From positions 1 through 29,068 of the forward strand of contig JAGZDD010000028.1 in assembly GCA_018369015.1 (NCBI GenBank): a stretch of 29,068 nucleotides of DNA, written 5' to 3'. Within the stretch, counting starts at the first letter, position 1. Every line of letters begins with the position of its first letter. The notes beneath the pieces were generated by a model, which was given only the letters and a program-made list of their open reading frames with translations, ran no database searches and was not told the DNA's origin. Positions 23,497 through 29,068 of the stretch are shown piece by piece. The translations under genes and the position numbers were made by a program. Source of the stretch: Clostridiales bacterium. Lineage in GTDB: Bacteria; Bacillota; Clostridia; Lachnospirales; Lachnospiraceae.

Positions 23497-24150
23497 ATCA
23501 TGCTTCATTTTTCTAAAGGCCATAATACCTAAAAATATCGTAATGCTTCCCAATAAAATCCCAATCAGCCCATTATACAGGGAATACTGGGCGCCGGTTT
23601 CCTGAAAGGAAAGAAGGGCCGCCTGGGTAAGCGCCAGGCAGATGATGGCAGAAGATAAATTAATCATTTTCAGCATATAAAATAAAGGGGTCTTACTTTT
23701 TCGTTCTATCAGGACGCCCCGGATATTCAGGCCTAATTCAAAAAATGTAACAGCGGCAATAGTAATTCCAATAATTTCATTATAACTGGAGGATTGGGGA
23801 TGGATCAGGAGCCGGACGGAATAAGTGATGTACGCTCCGCTTGCGATAATGAGTATAATGCCAGACAGTTGGTAATAGTGATACTGTCTGGCTGTTTTTT
23901 TTATTTTAAAAAAGCCAAACAGTACGCAAATTTTGGCCAGCACCATGCCTAAGGTATAGAAACCGCTGGCGCATACATAAAAATCAAAGGAATAAATCCC
24001 AATAAAAAATTTTCCTAAAGCAAGAATAGCGTTTATAAAACAGGACGCCCCGGCCATCCGTACAGCTCGCTGCTCCTTTCCGCCCAAAAGCCCGGACAGC
24101 CTGGGAGCAAGCTTTTTTCTGCCGGTCGGGAATTTTTGTGTGCCGCTCAT
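23482..24150 (-). CDS. Six-helix integral membrane protein of unknown function
   Basis: A 222-residue protein I do not recognise with certainty. The start at 24150 has AAAGAGGTG upstream with GAGG 7 bases away; a longer frame to 24201 has no such signal. After a basic N-terminal tail (about 30 residues, KKLAPRLSGLLGGKEQRAVR) there are roughly six hydrophobic segments. The first pair (CFINAILALGKFFIGIYSF, then ASGFYTLGMVLAKICVLFGF) loosely recalls cation diffusion facilitators, in which NxxLAxxKxxxG is followed by an Asp-rich metal site; those Asp/His ligands are absent here, so metal export is doubtful. It stands alone between convergent PhzA/B-like and a co-oriented LacI gene upstream. Expressed probably with or after the LacI gene. 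Confidence 0.75.
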   Translation of the reverse strand: MSGTQKFPTGRKKLAPRLSGLLGGKEQRAVRMAGASCFINAILALGKFFIGIYSFDFYVCASGFYTLGMVLAKICVLFGFFKIKKTARQYHYYQLSGIILIIASGAYITYSVRLLIHPQSSSYNEIIGITIAAVTFFELGLNIRGVLIERKSKTPLFYMLKMINLSSAIICLALTQAALLSFQETGAQYSLYNGLIGILLGSITIFLGIMAFRKMKHDKALV

Positions 24151-24274
24151 TTGAACACCTCTTTCGTGACTGCGATAAATCTGGATTACAGGATAGCGCA
24201 AAAGTGTTTATGGGCTGTTTGGGTTTTGTTTAGAAATTGTTAATACACATTTTTTTGGCCGTAGAGTTCTGTAT

Positions 24275-25261
24275 TTATCGGATAGGCCGGGTAGAGCCGC
24301 GGCAAATTAATTCATGGTTAATGAAAATGGTCCTCCCACGGGTGTATTCTTTACCTAGTATGCCCCAGAGCAGCTTTACGGCTTCCAATGCCGTATCATA
24401 GCTGCCAGCGTCCATCGTCGTCAGAGTCGGAACAGTAAATTCAGATACTTCCATATTATCTAAGCTGATGACGGAAATATCTTCCGGTACATTTAAGCCT
24501 ACTTTATAAAGATAGTTCAGACAGCCAATGGCCATCATGTCGCATATACAGAAAATACCGTCACATAAGCCTTTTGCGGCGGATGTAAATATTTCCCTGG
24601 CAGCGTGATAACCGCCGTCGTACGTGTAATCCCCATAGACGATCCATGGAGATATACGGGCGTTTTCTATGGCAGATAAATAGCCGTCCTGTCTGAGCCT
24701 GCGCACATTTTCTGGAATTGTAGAGGCTGTAGAAAGCATGGCGATCTTTTTGCAGCCTGTTTGCAGCAGATAGCTTACGGCATCAAAAGACATTTGTTTT
24801 TCATCGACAATAACTCTGTAAGCATTTCCGGGAAAAAGGACGCTGCCGGATAATTCGATGACGGGATAGTCTGCCAGAGCCGCCATGAGCTTAGGGCTTG
24901 GCGGTAAAACCGCACCCCATAGGACGCCGCATATATGATGGAGACTTAGAAGTTCAAGCAAACTTTCATCCTCGTCTGGCTGCCAGAGAGAAAAAATCGT
25001 TTTCATCCCCTCGGCGGCGGCAGCCTTTGCGATATTGTTATTGAGTGCCGGAAGCGTTGTATTTGTAACGGTCAGAATAAAACCGCTGTTTTGGGCCTGA
25101 ATGGCCTTTTTGCGCAGGCTCATTTCATAGCCCAATTTTTCCACAGCGGCAAGTACCCGCTCACGGGTTCCTGGCATGACCTGAAGGCTGTTATTTAAAA
25201 CTCTTGAAACGGTTGCGATGGAAACATCGGCTTCCTTTGCAACATCGGTAATTGTAACCAT
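24275..25261 (-). CDS. LacI-family transcriptional regulator
   Basis: A 328-residue LacI/GalR repressor. The N-terminal helix-turn-helix and hinge are classical (TITDVAKEADVSIATVSRVLNN, in parts ITDVAKEADVS and IATVSRVLNN, residues 3-25; hinge near 45-58), followed by a periplasmic-binding-like sugar domain (SYLLQTGCKKIAMLST, DGIFCICDMMAIGCLNYL, DISVISLDNMEVSEFTVPTLTTM). It lies divergent from the GH3 glycosidase gene 310 bases away and most likely represses it until a glycoside or its sugar appears. RBS AAAGGAA about 11 bases upstream of the ATG. A TTGACG-17-CAAAAT promoter is visible on its strand. The ligand cannot be determined. Confidence 0.93.
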   Translation of the reverse strand: MVTITDVAKEADVSIATVSRVLNNSLQVMPGTRERVLAAVEKLGYEMSLRKKAIQAQNSGFILTVTNTTLPALNNNIAKAAAAEGMKTIFSLWQPDEDESLLELLSLHHICGVLWGAVLPPSPKLMAALADYPVIELSGSVLFPGNAYRVIVDEKQMSFDAVSYLLQTGCKKIAMLSTASTIPENVRRLRQDGYLSAIENARISPWIVYGDYTYDGGYHAAREIFTSAAKGLCDGIFCICDMMAIGCLNYLYKVGLNVPEDISVISLDNMEVSEFTVPTLTTMDAGSYDTALEAVKLLWGILGKEYTRGRTIFINHELICRGSTRPIR

Positions 25262-25570
25262 AATGTGTGAGTTCCTTTCATGTGTAGTGGAGCCGTGTAC
25301 AGCGCGGCATCAAAGTTTATTTCCGAGGGCAGCGGGTCAAAGTCAGGTGTACTTGACCTTGGCGGCTGCCGCGAGGGGCAATTTACGGCAACTTCATAGC
25401 AATAGTTTACACGATTTTGCCGGGGAAAGAAAGAGTCGTCAAAAATTTACTATAATCTAGTCAAAATAAGGAAATACATTTTTGCACATATACGCTATGA
25501 TAGAAGTATTCACAGTCTGTCAGGTTCCGAAATGAGCGCGGGCTGTTTTATAGTACGAGGAGGAAAGAGT
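25262..25570. other. 309-bp divergent regulatory region between LacI and GH3 genes
   Basis: No gene is supported. On the minus strand a candidate LacI-gene promoter reads TTGACG (25442-25437), 17 bp, CAAAAT (25419-25414). On the plus strand a perfect TATAAT at 25451-25456 could be the GH3 -10, although no good -35 precedes it. An imperfect long hairpin at 25328-25370 combines GGCAGC/GCTGCC and GGTCAA/TTGACC arms and would be in the LacI leader RNA. I found no clear LacI-type operator with a central CG. Confidence 0.5.
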
Positions 25571-27772
25571 ATGTATGGTTTGACAGAAGAACAAAAACAA
25601 AAAGTGAAAGCTTTGCTGGAACAAATGACATTGGAAGAAAAAATTGGACAGATGAATTTAATTTCTCCGTCCATTGTGGGGGGCTTTGACGTATCCTTTC
25701 CAGAACTGATTGAAATGTTTGATGATGGACGTATTTCCTATGAAGAGTTCGGCCGGATATTAAATACAGCCGAAAGAGATTACAGAGAGGACGATATCCG
25801 CGCCGGAAAAATCGGAGGAATGATGCTGCAGGAGCCGGAAAAGGTGAATGAGCTTCAAAAAATTGCTGTGGAGCAAAGCCGTCTTGGGATTCCTATGCTC
25901 ATCGGCCTTGATGTTATCCATGGTTTCAGAAGCGTTTATCCGATTGCCATTGCGGAGGCAGGCGCTTTTGATCCGAATCTGTTTGAGCGTACCGCAAGGA
26001 TGGCGGCAAAGGAGTCCAGGACCCAGGGCGTCAACTGGCATTATGCGCCGATGATTGATGTGGCAAGGGATGCCCGGTGGGGACGTGTGTCCGAAGGGCC
26101 AGGGGAGGATCCTTATCTTGCCAGTGAGTTTGCAGCCGCTAAAATCCACGGACTTCAGGGGGATATGTCCTGTACAGAAAACTATGTCGCTGCCTGTACA
26201 AAGCATTATGTAGCCTATGGGGCCTGCGAATCCGGAAGGGATTATAATACAACATCCATGGCGAAAGCACAGCTTCATAATGTATATCTTCCGCCTTTTA
26301 AGGCTGCGGTGGAGGCCGGGGCTGCTTCAGTAATGGCTTCCTTTAATGACCTTAACGGCGTTCCATGTACTGTAAATCCTTATACTCTGCGGACAATACT
26401 TAAGGAAGCTTACGGCTTAAAGGGGCTTGTGGTCAGCGACGCCAACGCCATTCGGGAGTGCGTTACACACGGTATTGCTGAAGATGACGCGGACGCCGGT
26501 ATCCAGGCGGTGAAGGCCGGGCTTGATATGGATATGGGCACGGGGATTTACAGCAAGTATCTTAAAGACGCTGTGGAGAGCGGAAAAGTACCTGTGAGTG
26601 TCATTGATGAAGCAGCGGAGCGTATTTTATCTGTAAAAATGTGGCTGGGGCTGTTTGACCATCCTTATGTTGAAAAGGAGGCCATGGCCCGTTACGAAAA
26701 TCTGCCTAAGGAACATACAGACCTTGCTCTGGAAGCTGCGCGGAAATCCATTGTCCTTCTGAAAAATGACAATCATGTTCTTCCGCTGAAAAAGGAAACC
26801 AAGATTAGCCTTGTAGGCCAGCTTGCAGATCAGAAGGAAGAAATTATCGGTGCGTGGGCGATGAGCTGGCAGCAGAAGGACTGCGTAACGATTCTTGACG
26901 GGCTTAAAAATGCAGGCGCTAATGTATCTTATTATCCATGCGGGGGCCCGGAAGGCGAATTAAACGATGATGAAATTGCAGCGGCTGCAAAGGATGGCGA
27001 TGTTATTGTTGCAGTTGTTGGGGAATTGGTTACTATGTCTGGCGAGGCGGCTTCTAAGGCGGATATTTCCCTGCCTGGAAAACAGCGGGAAATGCTGCAA
27101 AAGCTTCTGGCATCCGGCAAGCCGGTTATAGCCGTCCTTATGAATGGGCGCCCACTGGCACTGTCCTGGGAAAATGATCATCTTCCGGCAATTATTGAAG
27201 CATGGCACCTTGGTATCCAGATGGGAAATGCGGTGGCGGATGTGTTGTTTGGAAATTATAATCCAAGCGGTAAACTGTCGGCATCCTTCCCTTATGTGAC
27301 CGGACAGTGCCCGGTTTACTATAATCATCCAAGTACCGGACGCCCGGGCAGCAAAAGTAAATTCACATCGCGCTATCTGGATGCGCCATTTACTGCCCTT
27401 TATCCATTCGGGTATGGCTTAAGCTATACGGAATTTAGCTATTCGGATTTGGAAGTTAAGGATATGGGAAATGCCCTGGAAGTCAGTGTCCAGGTAACGA
27501 ATACCGGACATGTGGAAGGAACAGAAACCGTTCAGCTTTATATGCAGGATGTGACAGCCTCTATTGTCCGTCCGGTAAAAGAGCTTCGGGGCTTTACAAA
27601 GGTTACTTTGGAACCCGGACAGAGCGTCCAGGTGAAGCTTATTTTGATGAAGGAAAAAATGGGCTTTTATGATGATGATATGAGCTACCGTTTAGAAGAC
27701 GGCAAATTTAATATTTATGCAGGCGGCAATTCAAGAGACTGCCTTAAAAAGGAAATTCAGGTGAAATTTTGA
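25571..27772 (+). CDS. Glycoside hydrolase family 3 beta-glycosidase (BglX-like), cytoplasmic
   Basis: A 733-residue exo-glycosidase. The start at 25571 is set by GAGGAGG just upstream; an earlier frame start at 25532 has no such signal. Family features in order: LGIPMLIGLDVIHGFRSVYPI (in parts), APMIDVARDARWGRVSEGPGEDPYL at 159-183, TKHYVAYGACESGRDYN at 210-226, and VVSDAN with the catalytic nucleophile Asp290. The second domain has the expected acid/base Glu492 in MSGEAASKADISLPG. A fibronectin-III-like domain closes the protein (about 640-725). BglX of enterics is periplasmic, but this protein has no signal peptide, so it would cleave glucosides or xylosides after import. It is divergent from a LacI regulator and overlaps the following GNAT gene. 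Sugar specificity (glucose versus xylose) not determined. Confidence 0.95.
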   Translation: MYGLTEEQKQKVKALLEQMTLEEKIGQMNLISPSIVGGFDVSFPELIEMFDDGRISYEEFGRILNTAERDYREDDIRAGKIGGMMLQEPEKVNELQKIAVEQSRLGIPMLIGLDVIHGFRSVYPIAIAEAGAFDPNLFERTARMAAKESRTQGVNWHYAPMIDVARDARWGRVSEGPGEDPYLASEFAAAKIHGLQGDMSCTENYVAACTKHYVAYGACESGRDYNTTSMAKAQLHNVYLPPFKAAVEAGAASVMASFNDLNGVPCTVNPYTLRTILKEAYGLKGLVVSDANAIRECVTHGIAEDDADAGIQAVKAGLDMDMGTGIYSKYLKDAVESGKVPVSVIDEAAERILSVKMWLGLFDHPYVEKEAMARYENLPKEHTDLALEAARKSIVLLKNDNHVLPLKKETKISLVGQLADQKEEIIGAWAMSWQQKDCVTILDGLKNAGANVSYYPCGGPEGELNDDEIAAAAKDGDVIVAVVGELVTMSGEAASKADISLPGKQREMLQKLLASGKPVIAVLMNGRPLALSWENDHLPAIIEAWHLGIQMGNAVADVLFGNYNPSGKLSASFPYVTGQCPVYYNHPSTGRPGSKSKFTSRYLDAPFTALYPFGYGLSYTEFSYSDLEVKDMGNALEVSVQVTNTGHVEGTETVQLYMQDVTASIVRPVKELRGFTKVTLEPGQSVQVKLILMKEKMGFYDDDMSYRLEDGKFNIYAGGNSRDCLKKEIQVKF

Positions 27773-28221
27773 CAATTAAGATTATTCCGATAACTTGTAA
27801 AAATGAAGCTGCCGCGCTGGAATTAAAGGTTGCCAGCGGACAGGAAGGCTATGTTGAAAGTGTTGGCGAATGTCTGGCAGAGGCCAGACAATTCCAATGC
27901 TGGCGCCCTGTCCTTATTTATAACGGTGAAATTCCTGTAGGATTTGCGATGTATGGCTTATGGAAAAATGAAGGCGCCCATGGCCGGGTATGGCTGGACC
28001 GTTTACTTATCGACGGCCGTTACCAGGGGCTTGGTTATGGCAGGCGGGCATTTCAGCTGCTTATTGAACGGCTGAGAGAAGAATATCACTGCAAAGAGAT
28101 TTTCTTAAGTGTCTATAAGGAAAACGAGGGCGCTATCGCCTTATATAAGCAGGAGGGCTTTGATTTTAACGGAGAGCTTGATATTCATGGGGAAGCTGTA
28201 ATGATAAAGCAATTTCAATGA
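27769..28221 (+). CDS. GNAT-family N-acetyltransferase
   Basis: A 150-residue acetyl-CoA-dependent acetyltransferase. The acetyl-CoA pyrophosphate loop is RYQGLGYGRRAF (about 83-94), preceded by the strand VWLDRLLIDG; the C-terminal EGAIALYKQEGF is the usual last motif. It resembles the polyamine acetyltransferase branch (BltD/PaiA-like), but the acceptor is not determinable. The start is TTG at 27769, overlapping the GH3 stop codon as TTGA; AGGTGA lies 4 bases upstream. This overlap implies translational coupling to GH3. Possible roles are acetylation of an amino sugar or of an amine released from an imported glycoside, or unrelated housekeeping that happens to be coupled. Confidence 0.88.
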   Translation: MTIKIIPITCKNEAAALELKVASGQEGYVESVGECLAEARQFQCWRPVLIYNGEIPVGFAMYGLWKNEGAHGRVWLDRLLIDGRYQGLGYGRRAFQLLIERLREEYHCKEIFLSVYKENEGAIALYKQEGFDFNGELDIHGEAVMIKQFQ

Positions 28222-28278
28222 TTCAAGGAACAGGATGCTGACAGAATGTAAAAAGAAAATAGGTAAAATTTTTTCTGG

Positions 28279-28310
28279 GGAAGGTGTGGCTTTGCAAAGC
28301 CGCACCTTCC
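28279..28310. terminator. Bidirectional rho-independent terminator
   Basis: A 16-bp inverted repeat (GGAAGGTGTGGCTTTG at 28279-28294, CAAAGCCGCACCTTCC at 28295-28310, one G-U) is followed by TTTATTTT on the plus strand and by AGAAAAAATTTT on the minus strand. It ends the GH3-GNAT operon and the convergent collagen-like gene. Confidence 0.85.
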
Positions 28311-28351
28311 TTTATTTTAGGCGGCCTATTTCCTGCCGGCCGCTTGTTTTT

Positions 28352-29068
28352 TCAGGGAGTACCAAGGTATTTTATGGTTAATGTTGTATTGGCATAAATA
28401 AAGTTATTTCCCTGGGCATGAATGGTGATGGTAGCCGGAGCTGTTGTAATGTTTACAGGCAAAGCAAAGGAAACATTGAAAATATCATTGGCAGAAGCAA
28501 GGCTGCATTGCATAGAACTTCCAGTCAAAATAGAACCATTGAGTTGGAAGTAAAGAAAGACAATCAATGGAAAAATAGTATTTCCCAGAGGCGCAATGGA
28601 GCCATTAAAGCTTAGTTCATAAACACCCGGAACACTGAGGGTGAAATCACTGCTTCTCGCGTTGTGAGAAATTGACGTTCCAAGAATAAGTGAGTTGACA
28701 TCAAAAACCAGATTACCACCGCTGCTCCCTGGCGCCGGAGGTGTGCTAAAAGCAGACAGCATGTCAAGCGGGGCTTGAGCCCCACGGGGAATTACAAAAT
28801 CAAAGACGGCATTTTGTTCTGTTCCGGAGTTTGTGACCGCGGCCATACTTCCGGGAGGACCTGTCGTCACAGTGCCGACATTTATTGTGGCGGCTTCGCC
28901 CGGCGGCCCACTACTTCCAGTGGCCCCGGAAGGTCCATCCGTGCCAGTGGGGCCGGTAGCGCCGGACGGTCCAGTGGGTCCGGTAGGTCCAGTGGGTCCG
29001 GCGGGTCCGTCAGGCCCAGTAGGCCCGGTAGGTCCAGTGGGTCCAGTAGGTCCAGTGGGTCCGGCGGG
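28352..29068 (-). CDS. Collagen-like protein, 3' part (exosporium BclA-like C-terminal domain)
   Basis: The gene runs off the right edge, so only its last 238 codons are visible; the frame is open from 29068 and its true start is outside. From 29068 to about 28895 it encodes uninterrupted Gly-X-Y triplets, mostly Gly-Pro-Thr and Gly-Pro-Ala, then a short linker and a compact C-terminal domain of about 165 residues rich in beta-strand (ISHNARSSDFTLSVPGVYELSF, in parts; ending TLTIKYLGTP). This is the layout of BclA-type spore-surface glycoproteins, whose C-terminal domain trimerises in a TNF/C1q-like fold. It would act at the spore or cell surface. The GTG at 28870 is an internal valine codon, not a start. 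The repeat is prone to length change. Family quite sure, surface location inferred. Confidence 0.85.
   Translation of the reverse strand, partial: PAGPTGPTGPTGPTGPTGPDGPAGPTGPTGPTGPSGATGPTGTDGPSGATGSSGPPGEAATINVGTVTTGPPGSMAAVTNSGTEQNAVFDFVIPRGAQAPLDMLSAFSTPPAPGSSGGNLVFDVNSLILGTSISHNARSSDFTLSVPGVYELSFNGSIAPLGNTIFPLIVFLYFQLNGSILTGSSMQCSLASANDIFNVSFALPVNITTAPATITIHAQGNNFIYANTTLTIKYLGTP

Noticed and set aside
23482..24150. Calling the membrane protein a cation diffusion facilitator.
   Set aside because: Only a loose resemblance in the first helices; the metal-binding Asp and His residues are not seen.
28871..29068. Starting the collagen-like gene at the GTG at 28870.
   Set aside because: The frame continues upstream without a stop and encodes Gly-X-Y repeats to the window edge, so the GTG is internal.

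Overview
The window looks like an accessory, plant-compound or polyphenol-oriented stretch of a chromosome from an anaerobic, probably spore-forming Firmicute, most likely a gut Lachnospiraceae-type Clostridium relative. That assignment is inference. It rests on the oxygen-sensitive glycyl radical enzyme (GRE) with its radical-SAM activase, Gram-positive lipoprotein signal peptides on two solute-binding proteins, strong GGAGG-type ribosome binding sites, and a collagen-like surface protein at the right edge of the kind found on clostridial spores. No rRNA, tRNA, transposase, phage gene or CRISPR array was seen.

Layout. (1) 123-3550: GRE activase and a GRE of unassigned substrate, with an unusual Gly-Cys-Ile-Asp active-site motif. 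(2) 3745-7433: an AraC regulator fused to a GH39-like domain that has lost the usual acid/base motif, followed by a two-domain esterase. (3) 7473-11646: an RpiR regulator divergent from an orphan sugar-type solute-binding lipoprotein and a protein with apparently three NTF2/SnoaL-like domains. (4) 11664-13875 (minus): a PhlG/phloretin-hydrolase-like zinc C-C hydrolase and, upstream, a LysR regulator; between them lies a three-copy 39-bp tandem array. (5) 14118-22768: an eight-gene operon with a complete peptide-type ABC importer, a neutral-ceramidase-like hydrolase, a beta-propeller lactonase-like protein and a short FUSC-type aromatic-acid-exporter-like membrane protein. (6) 23000-24150: a PhzA/PhzB-like NTF2 protein with a near-consensus promoter, convergent with an unknown membrane protein. 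(7) 24275-28221: LacI regulator divergent from a cytoplasmic GH3 beta-glycosidase translationally coupled to a GNAT acetyltransferase. (8) 28352-29068 (minus): 3' part of a collagen-like protein gene.

How it may work together (inference). Five regulators of five families (AraC, RpiR, LysR, LacI, plus the GH39 sensor fused to the AraC protein) control small modules. Their enzymes would suit the uptake and dismantling of glycosylated or acylated aromatic compounds: import, deglycosylation (GH3), ester and amide cleavage (esterase, ceramidase-like), C-C cleavage of acylphloroglucinols (PhlG-like), lactone opening, radical chemistry (GRE) and export of aromatic products (FUSC). No single substrate can be proven from the sequence. 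The most interesting targets are the GRE, the PhlG-like gene with its 39-bp array, the degenerate GH39 sensor and the eight-gene transporter/hydrolase operon.
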